Positions 1-8,142 of a stretch of DNA of 64,000 nt are shown piece by piece (positions within the stretch are counted from its first letter, which is position 1; each line of letters starts with the position of its first letter). The DNA is from an uncultured Lachnoclostridium sp. (GTDB lineage Bacteria; Bacillota; Clostridia; Lachnospirales; Lachnospiraceae). Both the position numbers and the translations under genes were made by a program. The stretch covers positions 68,369 to 132,368 of the forward strand of contig CAOJBY010000008.1 of assembly GCA_948330435.1 (NCBI GenBank), written 5' to 3'. The notes below the pieces were generated by a model that worked only from the letters and a program-made list of their open reading frames with translations, had not been told where the DNA came from and made no database searches.

Positions 1-278
1 CAAGAAATCATTCGAATTGTATCGGAAACGCTCTCTCCCTTAGCAGCAGAACTGGACGCCGCATTGGAAAAACCAAGTACCTGGCCGCCCAGATGAATCA
101 TAGCCGACTCAAAGCTTAACCTCGTTCTTGTACTTGGTTCATAAAATAAAGTGGCCAGAACCTTTCCATCACATGCATGTGCATATTTTACCGGATTTTC
201 CTCAATGTCGCTGGCCAGATCAAGAAGCCCGTCCAGCTCCTCCACGGAAAAATCCAAGGGGCTCATCAGATGTCTCAT
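1..278 (-). CDS. pyrB: Aspartate carbamoyltransferase, N-terminal part (partial)
   Basis: Catalytic chain of aspartate transcarbamoylase, the committed step of pyrimidine synthesis (carbamoyl phosphate + aspartate to carbamoyl aspartate) in the cytoplasm. About 92 residues are visible and the gene runs off the left edge. The translation starts MRHLMSPLDFSVEELDGLL and holds the carbamoyl-phosphate-binding loop FYEPSTRTRLSFE followed by GGQVLGFSNA and SSSAAKGES, all typical of PyrB. The ATG at 276-278 is preceded by a good GGAGG site. No attenuator or PyrR site was recognised upstream, and the roughly 230 bases before the next gene hold nothing else recognisable. Confidence 0.95.
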   Translation of the reverse strand, partial: MRHLMSPLDFSVEELDGLLDLASDIEENPVKYAHACDGKVLATLFYEPSTRTRLSFESAMIHLGGQVLGFSNAASSSAAKGESVSDTIRMIS

Positions 279-512
279 AATACCTCCATTTTCTTCCTAT
301 TAATTAGTTGTTTAAGATTCTTGTACTATGTTACATCAAACCGGATTGGATTTCAATAAAATTATTTTGCAAAAAAATACTTTTTCGGATATAGTTATGG
401 TAATATAAAATATGTACCACCTTCTAACTAAATGTGTACTATTAAAATGTTAACCTCTGTGCACAAGGGGACACTGAGGGTATCTAAAACCAGAACAGAA
501 AGGGGAATATGT

Positions 513-893
513 ATGGAATTTAAAGAGAAAAAACGCTGGGTCTTTCTGGGACTTCCATTAACCTTTACTACTTATACCGTCAAACCAGAGGTTCTTACCA
601 TCAATGAGGGTTTTCTGAATCACAGGGAAAATGATTGTTACATGTACAAGATCCAGGATGTAACCCTCAATTCCAACCTCTTTGAGCGAATCTTCGGCCT
701 TGGCACTGTAGTCTGCAATACTGGAGATATCACTCATCCCAGATTGGAGCTTCAGCATATCAAAAACGCAAGGGCCGTGAAAGACTTTATTCTGGAACAA
801 TCAGAAGAACAGCGACTGAAACGCCGGACGCTGAATACACAGAATATTGGTGCTATGCCCGAATTTGATTCGGATGATATAGATAATGATTAA
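513..893 (+). CDS. Small PH-domain-like protein
   Basis: A 126-residue soluble protein of unknown role. The body (FLGLPLTFTTYTVKPEVLTINEGFLNHRENDCYMYKIQDV) has the alternating beta-strand pattern of bacterial PH-like (YdbT/DUF304-type) domains, including the typical basic-rich segment followed by I-D-V-pattern strands. There is no membrane segment. The C-terminus is acidic (DSDDIDND). An in-frame ATG at 432 exists, but the ATG at 513 has an AGGGGAA site 6 bases upstream and begins at the conserved part, so it was preferred. It stands alone between pyrB (divergent) and rnpB (convergent). The PH fold is inferred from pattern, not from a search. Confidence 0.6.
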   Translation: MEFKEKKRWVFLGLPLTFTTYTVKPEVLTINEGFLNHRENDCYMYKIQDVTLNSNLFERIFGLGTVVCNTGDITHPRLELQHIKNARAVKDFILEQSEEQRLKRRTLNTQNIGAMPEFDSDDIDND

Positions 894-912
894 ACTTTTT
901 GTCAAAAGCCAG

Positions 913-945
913 AAAAGCGGGGCGTCTTATTCTGCGACACCCCGC
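913..945 (-). terminator. Rho-independent terminator downstream of RNase P RNA
   Basis: Stem GCGGGGTGTC / GACGCCCCGC on the minus strand (936-945 with 917-926), followed by TTTTCT. It lies about 40 nt past the RNase P 3' end. The stem sequence resembles the dispersed GGGGTGTCGC...AAATAAGAC hairpin family seen elsewhere in the window, so it may be a repeat copy recruited as a terminator. Confidence 0.7.
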
Positions 946-986
946 CATTTATCTCATGGCATGCATCAACGGCATACCGCTTTTTC

Positions 987-1332
987 ATGTAAGCAAGGCG
1001 TTAAGCCGGGTTATGTCGTGAATGTTCATCTATCTAGTTCTGCTGTTACCAGCAGAATCCAGCAACCCACCTGAAACAGCCGGGCCGGCTTATGTCTCAT
1101 TTCGGTCTTGCTCCGGATGGGGTTTACATATGCCCCGTCTGTTACCAGACAGGCGGTAGTCTCTTACACTGCCCTTCCACCCTTACCAGTTACCTGGCGG
1201 TATATTTCTGTTGCACTTTCCTTGGAGTCACCTCCACCGGACGTTATCCGGCATCCTGCCCTATGGAGCCCGGACTTTCCTCACCTGACACCTTTCGGCA
1301 TTGTCAGCCGCGAACATTTACCTTACTTACGG
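987..1332 (-). ncRNA. rnpB: RNase P RNA
   Basis: Catalytic RNA of ribonuclease P, which trims tRNA 5' leaders. The minus strand contains the universal block GAGGAAAGTCCGGGCTCC (about 1264-1281), the AGACCGAAATGAGACAT-like segment and an AACCCGGCTTAA region near the 3' end. The ends were set by pairing the P1 strands GTAAGTAAGG (1321-1330) and CCTTGCTTAC (989-998). The length of about 346 nt suits a bacterial RNase P RNA. The open frames across this stretch are artefacts of the RNA gene. Confidence 0.95.
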
Positions 1333-1494
1333 ATACTCATTCTAGCACAATCCTTTTTTTCTGGCAATACCCTTTCACTTCTTGCACCAGATGCCCGTCT
1401 TGTATTATACTAAGCACAGAGCATCCTATCTGATTAATATGTTAAGCAAACCGCAGAGTTTTTTGCGGACCAATACACAAAGTGAGGAATTTAT

Positions 1495-2370
1495 ATGACA
1501 AAACAAGAGTTTCAACAGAGAATGGCACAGGGTCCCCTCATTCTTGATGGTGCTACAGGCTCCAATCTGTTAAAGTCAGGAATGCCAAGAGGTGTCTGTA
1601 CAGAGCAATGGATTTCTGCGCATCCGGATCCTTTAATCCGATTACAGAAAGCTTATATCGAAGCAGGTTCTCATGTGGTTTACGCCCCCACTTTCCTGGC
1701 AAATCCTGTAAGCCTTGGAAGCCACCATCTGGCTCATGAAACAAAGCACTTAAACCATGAATTGGTACGTATTTCCAGGCAGGCAGCAAACGGAAAAGCT
1801 TTGGTAGCCGGTGATATCAGCACCACCGGGAAATTGATGGAGCCTATGGGCGAAATGCCCTATGATACACTTTTTGAAGCCTATAAGGAACAGATCACTT
1901 ATCTCGTTGAAGCAGGTGTGGATTTGCTTGTGGCAGAAACCATGATGGCCACCGACGAAACCATGGTAGTTCTGGATGCCGCTTCTGAAGTTTGTGATCT
2001 TCCGGTTCTCTGTAGCTTAACCATAGAATCAGACGGGGGCCTGTTCTTTGGCGGAAATATCTACGAAGCTGTAGAAGCATTGGAGGCTGTAGGGGCGGCT
2101 GCTATAGGATGCAACTGTTCGGTTGGACCGGATCAGCTTGAATCCGTCATCTCCGAAATATATCAACGTGTCTCAATTCCCGTAATCGCCAAACCCAATG
2201 CCGGAATGCCCAAGATTACAGCGACCGGAGAAGCTGTTTACAGTATGGAGCCTGAGGAATTTGCAAAGCATATGGAAATCTTGGCCAAATCCGGTGCCTC
2301 TCTTCTAGGCGGCTGCTGTGGAACGGATCCCAGGTATATTCAGGCTCTTTGCCAAAAAATAAAGCTTTAA
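1495..2370 (+). CDS. Homocysteine S-methyltransferase family protein
   Basis: A 291-residue single-domain enzyme of the homocysteine S-methyltransferase / MetH N-terminal family. It is expected to transfer a methyl group to homocysteine, or to act with a separate cobalamin-dependent partner. The sequence shows ILDGATGSNL at the N-terminus, AETMM in the middle, and the zinc-binding cysteines in GCNCS (about residue 206) and GGCCGT (about residue 274). It is shorter than full-length MetH, with no folate, B12 or activation domain. The gene stands alone between rnpB and a terminator hairpin. The methyl donor cannot be told from sequence. Confidence 0.85.
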   Translation: MTKQEFQQRMAQGPLILDGATGSNLLKSGMPRGVCTEQWISAHPDPLIRLQKAYIEAGSHVVYAPTFLANPVSLGSHHLAHETKHLNHELVRISRQAANGKALVAGDISTTGKLMEPMGEMPYDTLFEAYKEQITYLVEAGVDLLVAETMMATDETMVVLDAASEVCDLPVLCSLTIESDGGLFFGGNIYEAVEALEAVGAAAIGCNCSVGPDQLESVISEIYQRVSIPVIAKPNAGMPKITATGEAVYSMEPEEFAKHMEILAKSGASLLGGCCGTDPRYIQALCQKIKL

Positions 2371-2381
2371 TTGCAATAATA

Positions 2382-2413
2382 AAACCAGGCAGTTCTTTAA
2401 AGTCTGTCTGGTT
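2382..2413. terminator. Bidirectional terminator hairpin
   Basis: Inverted repeat AAACCAGGCAG / CTGTCTGGTTT between convergent genes. T-rich sequence follows on both sides (TTTC on plus, TTTTATTATT on minus), so it can end both transcripts. Confidence 0.7.
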
Positions 2414-2438
2414 TCTTACAATAATAATTCTTTTTATA

Positions 2439-2753
2439 TTAACTTTTAAAATTCATTCCTGATTTGTTTTTCTCAAGCCGACCAAAGACCAAGTCATAGC
2501 CATCATTCCCATAATTCAAGGAACGATTTACCCTGCTGATGGTAGCCGTAGAGGCCCCAGTCTTTTCCGCAATCTCCAGATAAGTCTTCTGCTCCCGCAG
2601 CATCTTGGCCACCTCAAAGCGTTGAGACAAAGACAGCAATTCGTTGATGGTGCAGACATCTTCAAAAAATGTATAACACTCCTCTTTGCTCTCTAAGCTC
2701 AAAATTGCCTCAAATAAAAAATCAACGGCATCAGTCTTTATCTTCTTATTCAC
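2439..2753 (-). CDS. TrpR-like YerC/YecD family regulator
   Basis: A 104-residue DNA-binding protein of the YerC/YecD family, related to the Trp repressor. The helix-turn-helix is clear: LSLSQRFEVAKMLREQKTYLEIAEKTGASTATISRVNRSLNYG (about residues 40-83), with the family TATISRVNR recognition helix. The usual family length is about 100 residues. The targets are unknown; in Firmicutes the family is widely conserved as a single gene. Upstream on the same strand is the PHP gene, separated by about 90 bases, so the two may be cotranscribed. Confidence 0.85.
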   Translation of the reverse strand: MNKKIKTDAVDFLFEAILSLESKEECYTFFEDVCTINELLSLSQRFEVAKMLREQKTYLEIAEKTGASTATISRVNRSLNYGNDGYDLVFGRLEKNKSGMNFKS

Positions 2754-2840
2754 GGCTTTCTCCTTTTATCACAAATCCAATATAAATTTTCATATAGATA
2801 TTTTAGCACAGTAAAATCTTGAAGTCTACCGTTTTTCATA

Positions 2841-3563
2841 TTATTTTCGGAAACGATTAACGTATTTCTTCAATTCATCCACAGAGCGATTAACTACCAG
2901 TTCCTCCGGAAATCCAATCTCTTCAAGAAGCACTAAGGCATCATCATGACATCCTATATCTGTATCCACATGGGCATCACTGCCAATTACGATAGGAGTA
3001 TGATAATTCATGCAAAGCTTCAGCATCTCCTCATCCAGCCCCCTTGCATTTTTTCTGGAGCCCCCCGGCCGAAGCGAACTATTGTTTAACTCCAGAAGAA
3101 CCCCATATTCCTTTGCCGCCTGTACCAATGCCCGGTAATCGACCGGATAGCGTGGATCATCCGGATGCCCCAGAATATTAACATAAGGATTCTTCATGGC
3201 GTTGATACAAGCCTCCGTATTAAATTCCCGGCTTCCGGGAGTGATACAAGGTGTATGAAGACTGGCAATAGCAAGGTCCATCTGCCTTAACGTCCCTGAT
3301 GCCAAATCTATACTCCCCTGCTCATCCAGAATATTCAATTCCACTCCCAACAGAAGTTCCACGTCATAGGCATGTCGATCTACTACTTTCAGATTCTGAA
3401 AATAAATAGCCTGGCAGCTTCCCCACAATTTGGGTGCATGATCCGTAATGGCCAAAAGTTCCAGACCTTTTCTGACTGCTGCCTGTGCATTTTCCCGAAT
3501 GGTGCTGTAGGCATGTCCACTTGCCAGAGTATGGCTGTGAGTATCTAAAATATCTTTTATCAT
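2841..3563 (-). CDS. PHP-domain phosphatase (YcdX-like)
   Basis: A 240-residue metal-dependent phosphoesterase of the PHP superfamily. Metal-binding motifs are visible: DTHSHT near the N-terminus, ITDHAP, LGVELN, SLHTP, LGHPDDPRYP, and GSDAHV near the C-terminus. This set is typical of YcdX-type phosphatases with a trinuclear metal site. The start was placed at the ATG at 3561-3563 because the AGGAG site sits 8 bases upstream; a longer frame begins 11 codons earlier without such support. The substrate is unknown. Confidence 0.85.
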   Translation of the reverse strand: MIKDILDTHSHTLASGHAYSTIRENAQAAVRKGLELLAITDHAPKLWGSCQAIYFQNLKVVDRHAYDVELLLGVELNILDEQGSIDLASGTLRQMDLAIASLHTPCITPGSREFNTEACINAMKNPYVNILGHPDDPRYPVDYRALVQAAKEYGVLLELNNSSLRPGGSRKNARGLDEEMLKLCMNYHTPIVIGSDAHVDTDIGCHDDALVLLEEIGFPEELVVNRSVDELKKYVNRFRK

Positions 3564-3730
3564 TTCATAATCTCCTCTTTTGGTTTTCCCTTGCAATCAT
3601 CTTTTTCTATTATATGCAATGATTTAAACGAATACAAGAGTTTACTTTTTATGAGTAATTTTATAAATAATATATCACATTTTTCTGGACTCATCATATG
3701 GTATACCATTAGGAATAAGGAGGATTTCAT

Positions 3731-3967
3731 ATGAAAAAGAAACTACCTGCCTTGCTGGCAGCTACAGCATTGGCACTGATTACGATTGGAATCGCCGCCT
3801 GCGGCAGCAAGGACACGCCTGCCGCTTCTGGTGACCTGACAAAAGTTACCCTCAATGAGGTGGCTCATTCTATCTTCTATGCCCCACAATATGTTGCAAT
3901 CGAAGAGGGATATTTTGCGGAAGAAGGAATTGAATTGGATCTTGTCACTGGATTTGGTATTATATAG
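3731..3967 (+). pseudogene. ABC transporter substrate-binding lipoprotein, N-terminal fragment split by prophage
   Basis: First 78 codons of a solute-binding lipoprotein of the NMT1/SsuA-like type. It has a lipoprotein signal peptide with lipobox IAAC (cleavage before Cys24), then LNEVAHSIFYAPQYVAIEEGYFAEEGIELDLVTGFG, the N-terminal signature of these nitrate/sulfonate/thiamine-precursor binding proteins. The reading frame hits a stop just inside the prophage (ATT ATA TAG). The rest of the gene is at 40026-40826. Excision by a conservative event would restore one open frame of about 344 codons. No permease or ATPase gene lies beside either half. Confidence 0.9.
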
Positions 3968-3980
3968 TTAATACAAGACA
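3958..3980. other. attL of the prophage (serine-integrase type)
   Basis: The left host/phage junction. The phage arm from 3961 (TATATAGTTAATACAAGACA) is the exact reverse complement of the arm ending at 40025 at the other end. Joining the two phage arms gives a near-perfect palindromic attP centred on AT; the host arms give a short imperfect palindrome GGTATT-AT-AACTCC. The crossover is therefore most likely the AT at 3962-3963. This is the usual design of large serine integrase sites. Confidence 0.8.
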
Positions 3981-4024
3981 TTCAAAAAACTTTATAGAAA
4001 TTTTGGAATTATTTGTAATAACAA

Positions 4025-4053
4025 TTGAAAATTTGCGATTAAACTGATATACT
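4025..4053 (+). promoter_or_regulatory. Promoter of the receiver-TIR gene
   Basis: TTGAAA (4025-4030), 17-base spacer, TATACT (4048-4053) with an extended TG two bases upstream. It lies inside the prophage and reads rightward, opposite to the late genes, so the cargo gene can be expressed in the lysogen. Confidence 0.7.
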
Positions 4054-4102
4054 TTTTATATTAAATACCAATTGATAAAAAGAGGAGTAAGGGGGAATAA
4101 AC

Positions 4103-5008
4103 TTGCCTTCTAATAATAAATTTGAGTATAAAATTTTAATATGCGATGATAACGAACGTTATATTCAACGATTAAGTGATGCAATTAGTAAAATCAATTA
4201 TAAAAACAAAAGCTATTCCTTATCAATTACTCAATCCTTTTCTCCTGAAGATTTCATAAAAAATTTACAAAATTATACATTTGATATAATTATTTTAGAT
4301 GTTTGCCTTAGAGACAGTGTTGATAGTGCTACATATTCTGATTTTCTAAGGAGCCGTTTAATTACGCATTATTATGGAAACGATCTTTATCATTATGTAC
4401 AAAAACATTGTCCTGAAGCCTTTGTATTTGCTTTATCCAATTTGCCTATAAATGCTATTAGAACCGAATTTAACAATTCTGACTTGCAATATTTTTGCAA
4501 AACAGATACCTCACCAGAAAAAATTTCTAGTTATATAAAAAATTACTTTGATACCAAAAGAAAGAGTATCTTAAACAATATTTTTGTTGTTTATGGACAT
4601 AATAAAAGTATGCTAGAAAATGTAAACAAATTCATAAAACAACTTGGATTAAATTCTGTTGATCTTATGGAATATTCACCAGGAGGAATCCGTACAATCT
4701 TTGATGCACTAAATACCTGTGCAAATTCCATTGAATGTGCTATTGTTTTGTTATCTAGCGATGACATTGTATGCAATACAAATTCAATGACTATGACCTA
4801 TCGTGCTAGACAAAATGTAATTTTCGAAATGGGACTTTTTTCTGGATTTTTAGGGCGTGATAAAGTAATTGTATTATATGAGCCACATGAAAAGTTTGAG
4901 TTTCCATCAGATATTGTAGGAATATATTACCATAAATACGACAGCAATAACGAATGGAAAAAATCTGTAAAATCAGATTTAAGGAAAATAGGGTTTAATT
5001 TTAATTAA
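4103..5008 (+). CDS. Response-regulator receiver domain fused to TIR-like domain (probable defence protein)
   Basis: 301 residues with two domains. Residues 9-148 form a CheY-like receiver with every key position present: acidic pair D15/D16, phospho-acceptor D66 (IIILDV), S112 and K133. There is a roughly 20-residue insertion after D66. Residues 156-301 resemble the TIR-like domain of CAP12/Pycsar-type effectors (PF10137): FVVYGHN, AIVLLSSDD, RQNVIFEMGLFSGFLGRDKVIVLYE, then FPSDIVGIYYHKYD. E242 in NVIFEMG is the likely catalytic glutamate of an NAD-cleaving site. The start is TTG with AAGGGGG 7 bases upstream. The gene is strikingly AT-rich, sits next to attL and opposes the late operon, which is typical lysogenic-conversion cargo. 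That it senses a signal by phosphorylation or ligand binding and then depletes NAD is inference. Confidence 0.8.
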   Translation: MPSNNKFEYKILICDDNERYIQRLSDAISKINYKNKSYSLSITQSFSPEDFIKNLQNYTFDIIILDVCLRDSVDSATYSDFLRSRLITHYYGNDLYHYVQKHCPEAFVFALSNLPINAIRTEFNNSDLQYFCKTDTSPEKISSYIKNYFDTKRKSILNNIFVVYGHNKSMLENVNKFIKQLGLNSVDLMEYSPGGIRTIFDALNTCANSIECAIVLLSSDDIVCNTNSMTMTYRARQNVIFEMGLFSGFLGRDKVIVLYEPHEKFEFPSDIVGIYYHKYDSNNEWKKSVKSDLRKIGFNFN

Positions 5009-5087
5009 TATTTTATTTATGTAAATCATAAACTTTATTATATACAGTTTCTGTACCTAAAACTAGGAAAACACTTCTGTCTTAAAA

Positions 5088-5122
5088 TTATGTGCCCCCA
5101 GAGTAATCCAGGGGCACATAAT
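5088..5122 (-). terminator. Terminator of the phage late operon
   Basis: Stem ATTATGTGCCCC / GGGGCACATAAT directly after the endolysin stop, followed on the minus strand by TTTTAAG. It separates the late genes from the convergent receiver-TIR gene and may stop both. Confidence 0.7.
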
Positions 5123-5988
5123 TAATTGTAACGCAGCACATACACAGTCATAGCACCAACAATCTTGTCAACAGTAATCCCGTAATGTGCCTGGGCCTTT
5201 GCAACAGCTCCGGCTGTATCAGGTCCGAATATCTTATCAATATTGCTCCGCCCCTTGCTGTTTTTAGCCGGCAAGAAGCCCAGACGAATCAAATGATACT
5301 GTACCCAGCCCACGTCATCGCCTCGCATCCGGATGGGCTTAAGCTTTAGGAGCCTTTCAGGCAGTTTATATGGATTTTTCTGCTGTACTTCCGGTGTGCT
5401 CATGATATCTCCATACCAGAGGTTCATGTCCACATCGCCAGTGATTCCAGACACTCTCTCCTTGCTGCTATACTGCCAGCCCTCCAGGATGTGCTTAATA
5501 ATTGGTTGATTGGCTACAACCGGGTTCCGATACCGGGCAATCCAAAACCTGCAAGTTAGATACCCTGCCCAGGGCTTTATGTAGCTATTGTAAAACGATA
5601 GACCGGTATAAACACCAAATTCCAAACCAGCATCCTCTATCACCTCTTGGTATGCCTGGATGATACGGATCAGGGTAATTCCCAGCCCTTTCTGACAGGC
5701 ATCCTCCACATCCAGCCAGACCTTAACTTTCCGGCCGGCCAAAATGGACAATACCTTTCTTGCATCCGTTTTAGCCTTGGCTACAGTAGTCGCATAGGAA
5801 TAGTTGTACACTCCAACAATCGACACATTGGCCGCTTGGCATCCTTTCCAGTTATTCTCAAACTGCTTGTCCGGATTCATATCTTTACGAATCACCTTAA
5901 GGATCGCACCCTGTATTCCGGAAGTCTTCACTTTAATCCAGTTTATCACTCCCTGGTAACTGGATACGTCAATTACTTTCTTACTCAT
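5122..5988 (-). CDS. Endolysin: GH25 muramidase with peptidoglycan-binding domain
   Basis: 288-residue lysis enzyme that cleaves the glycan strand of peptidoglycan. Residues 1-200 are a glycosyl hydrolase 25 domain (KVIDVSSYQGVINW at the start, VKVWLDVED carrying the catalytic Asp/Glu region, GVYTGLSFYNSYI, WQYSS, GDVDMNLWYGD). Residues about 220-288 are a peptidoglycan-binding type domain (RGDDVGWVQYHLIRLGFLP ... FGPDTAGAVAKAQAHYGI). There is no signal peptide, so release depends on the holin next to it. It is the last gene of the leftward late operon. Confidence 0.93.
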   Translation of the reverse strand: MSKKVIDVSSYQGVINWIKVKTSGIQGAILKVIRKDMNPDKQFENNWKGCQAANVSIVGVYNYSYATTVAKAKTDARKVLSILAGRKVKVWLDVEDACQKGLGITLIRIIQAYQEVIEDAGLEFGVYTGLSFYNSYIKPWAGYLTCRFWIARYRNPVVANQPIIKHILEGWQYSSKERVSGITGDVDMNLWYGDIMSTPEVQQKNPYKLPERLLKLKPIRMRGDDVGWVQYHLIRLGFLPAKNSKGRSNIDKIFGPDTAGAVAKAQAHYGITVDKIVGAMTVYVLRYN

Positions 5989-6041
5989 ATGATTTTCTCC
6001 TTTTTGAAAACAGGGAGCCTTTCAGCTCCCCGCAATTGCAA

Positions 6042-6365
6042 TTATTTGTTCTTATACTTCGTCCGCTGCCACATCTCGGCCACACGTTCCCAACCCCCGG
6101 TTGCCACCAGGTATACAATAAAGGCAGCAATAAAGGACGCAAACACATAGTACCAGACGATTACAATTTTATAGTACTGGCAGGCAATAATAACCGCCAA
6201 CGGACACAAAATCATGGATGCCACTAAAGCAACTGCATTTGTCTGAATATTCTTAAACCATGACAGTTCTTTAATTGACTGGACAATTACCGCCACCACA
6301 AAAGCTAATAGGCCAATTGCCATAAGTGCATAGGTTACATACTGCATTAAAATTTCCATGTTCAT
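6042..6365 (-). CDS. Phage holin-like membrane protein
   Basis: 107 residues with three hydrophobic stretches (YVTYALMAIGLLAFVVAVIVQSI, AVALVASMILCPLAVIIACQYYKIVIVW, YYVFASFIAAFIVYLVA) and a basic C-terminus. Its position just upstream of the endolysin indicates a holin, which forms the membrane lesion that lets the endolysin out. The ATG at 6363-6365 has an AGAGG site 8 bases upstream and was preferred to a TTG two codons earlier. The family could not be named from memory with certainty. Confidence 0.75.
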   Translation of the reverse strand: MNMEILMQYVTYALMAIGLLAFVVAVIVQSIKELSWFKNIQTNAVALVASMILCPLAVIIACQYYKIVIVWYYVFASFIAAFIVYLVATGGWERVAEMWQRTKYKNK

Positions 6366-6367
6366 AC

Positions 6368-6607
6368 TCAATTCCTCTCTTTCTCCAAATCATCAATTCG
6401 ATGATTGGCTGTTTTGATTTTTTCTTCTTGAAGCTCCGTTCTCTCTTCTACTTTGTACATACGCTCCACAAGATTATTGTGTGCCTGTACTTTATGCTCC
6501 AGCTCCTCCAGCCGGTATGCAATTAAAGCGGAACTTTTCCGCTGTGCAAAAAAGCTCCCTGCCAGCGTTCCGGCCAAGGATAGCAGGGCGACTATAATTG
6601 CTTCCAT
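6368..6607 (-). CDS. Small membrane-anchored coiled-coil protein of the lysis cassette
   Basis: 79 residues. An N-terminal membrane helix (MEAIIVALLSLAGTLAGSFFA) is followed by a long charged helix with coiled-coil periodicity (RLEELEHKVQAHNNLVERMYKVEERTELQEEKIK). This is the layout of XhlA/hemolysin-type lysis accessory proteins found beside holins. The start was set at 6607, where AGGAG lies about 10 bases upstream; the longer frame has no better site. The stop comes 2 bases before the holin start. Confidence 0.7.
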   Translation of the reverse strand: MEAIIVALLSLAGTLAGSFFAQRKSSALIAYRLEELEHKVQAHNNLVERMYKVEERTELQEEKIKTANHRIDDLEKERN

Positions 6608-6609
6608 CT

Positions 6610-6705
6610 TTACCACTCTCCTATCCATTTCCCACACAATAAAAGGACCTCTATGGGTCCTGGTTGACGAGTTACTATGTAATTTATTTTCTCAATTTCT
6701 CTCAC
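6610..6705 (-). CDS. Possible 31-residue peptide between baseplate and lysis genes
   Basis: A short frame starting GTG AGA GAA ATT GAG, immediately at an AAGGAGG site, encoding a small hydrophobic-ending peptide (IEVLLLCGKWIGEW). The GTG overlaps the Shine-Dalgarno; the best-spaced codon would be the non-standard ATT. It ends just before the start of the next gene. Tiny XkdX-like genes commonly occupy this position, but no family signature is visible. Confidence 0.35.
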   Translation of the reverse strand: MREIEKINYIVTRQPGPIEVLLLCGKWIGEW

Positions 6706-6729
6706 CTCCTTGACGGCCTAAATGCGAAA

Positions 6730-8142
6730 TTACACCAACACAATGTTGCTTATCTTTAACACATTAGTTCCTCCTGCCATGGATACAGTCAATGCAACTG
6801 TTATACCCGTGGCTGATGATATGTCGTACGTCTTAGTTGCACTTGCAGTCAAACTGATGCTTTCAGTTTTTAAAGTTTTGTTGTCTTGGTCCTTAATCGT
6901 AACATTGACATTATATTCGGGCCTACCAAGTGCTGCGGAAAAAACTATTTTCAATGTATCAAGGCCATCTGTATCTATCTTGGAAGACGAAAAAGTGATA
7001 CTTCTTCCTGCGGTTCCCGGCACTGCCACGGATAGGCAATAGGCGGCACCACTTTGATAAGCAGATCCGGTGGCATCTGATTTGTCACTCCAACTCCACT
7101 TACCAAATTGCAAGGCGCCCGATCTGATAAAATATTTTTCTTCAGGCACGGGTGGGAAGACCTTGTTCCAAACGGTTTCCATCTTCGCATTTAGGGCGTT
7201 AAGCTCCACGCCGACTGTGGTTGGTGTAACAATGGTGCTGTCCCATTCTCCCGCCGCCTTGTCGCTTGCAAAGCAGTATAATCCACCCGAATAAATTACG
7301 TACTCACCTTTTGTATACGCTTTTGTATCATCAAACTCTTGGGCCACTACGTCCAAATCCGCCGACCCACCTCCGGATGGTACATAAGCCGACCCATTCC
7401 ATCTGTACATGAGTAAAACGGCCGTATTGGAGGTATCAACATACAACATGTCGCTGTTTCCCTCTGCCGGGAAATCTGCATACGCTCCGAAAAACACCTG
7501 CTCTTTTCCGTCAGCTCCTGGAGGGCCTGCCTGTCCCCTGGGTAGCACAAAGTTAAGTATGGCTGCGTTAGCTGTCCCTGAGTTAGTCACTTGTGGATCT
7601 GCCCCAGGCTCGCTGGCTTCCACGGTTCCCACTTCTATAGTTGCCGCTGCTCCCGGAGCTCCATCTTTTCCAGGCTCCCCCGGATCGCCCTTTAACCCCG
7701 TCTTTTTCAATTCATCCACTTCCTGCAGGGCAGTATTCATGTTTTCTACGGCTGTCTGCAATACCGTAAATTCATTCTGGCTCTCTACCGCAGAACTATC
7801 TATGTTAGACGGATGCACCGTTACAGTAAATATAGGTGTGGTAATATTGTCCTCCCCATCAATCATCTGCAATTCTACCTGTACAGCCCCAGGCACTGCT
7901 AACATCTGGTTAGTAAAATCCGCTTTGATTTTTCCGCCTGTCACTTGGCACGGCAAATAGGATACTTTTCCATCTGGCTTTCTGGCCCATAAAGTAACCG
8001 TCTCATTATCCGGCTCCATGACCTGGCCTGCCGCCGTCAATGTCACCAGTGTTCCACGTCCAATATTGCCTTGCTGTGCATCCATCTTTTTGAGTGGGTA
8101 CAAATTATACAAGTCCACGGTTATGGGATAATACAGCTTCAT
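6730..8142 (-). CDS. BppU-type upper baseplate / receptor-binding protein with collagen-like repeats
   Basis: 470 residues. The N-terminal about 120 residues (KMDAQQGNIGRGTLVTLTAAGQVMEP...VTLWARKPDGKVSY) match the BppU N-terminal domain that attaches host-recognition proteins to siphophage baseplates. A helical linker leads to collagen-like Gly-X-Y tracts (GLKGDPGEPGKDGAPGAA and GQAGPPGADG). A beta-rich C-terminal part of about 250 residues is likely to carry the receptor-binding function. It overlaps the upstream tail gene by 4 bases (ATGA). Confidence 0.85.
   Translation of the reverse strand: MKLYYPITVDLYNLYPLKKMDAQQGNIGRGTLVTLTAAGQVMEPDNETVTLWARKPDGKVSYLPCQVTGGKIKADFTNQMLAVPGAVQVELQMIDGEDNITTPIFTVTVHPSNIDSSAVESQNEFTVLQTAVENMNTALQEVDELKKTGLKGDPGEPGKDGAPGAAATIEVGTVEASEPGADPQVTNSGTANAAILNFVLPRGQAGPPGADGKEQVFFGAYADFPAEGNSDMLYVDTSNTAVLLMYRWNGSAYVPSGGGSADLDVVAQEFDDTKAYTKGEYVIYSGGLYCFASDKAAGEWDSTIVTPTTVGVELNALNAKMETVWNKVFPPVPEEKYFIRSGALQFGKWSWSDKSDATGSAYQSGAAYCLSVAVPGTAGRSITFSSSKIDTDGLDTLKIVFSAALGRPEYNVNVTIKDQDNKTLKTESISLTASATKTYDISSATGITVALTVSMAGGTNVLKISNIVLV

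Noticed and set aside
1092..1433. Two overlapping open frames of about 100 codons
   Set aside because: They lie across RNase P RNA, which is on the other strand; no protein features.
7409..7960. A 183-codon rightward frame
   Set aside because: It is the complement of the collagen-like part of the BppU gene (Pro/Gly codons read as Pro/Gly on the reverse strand).
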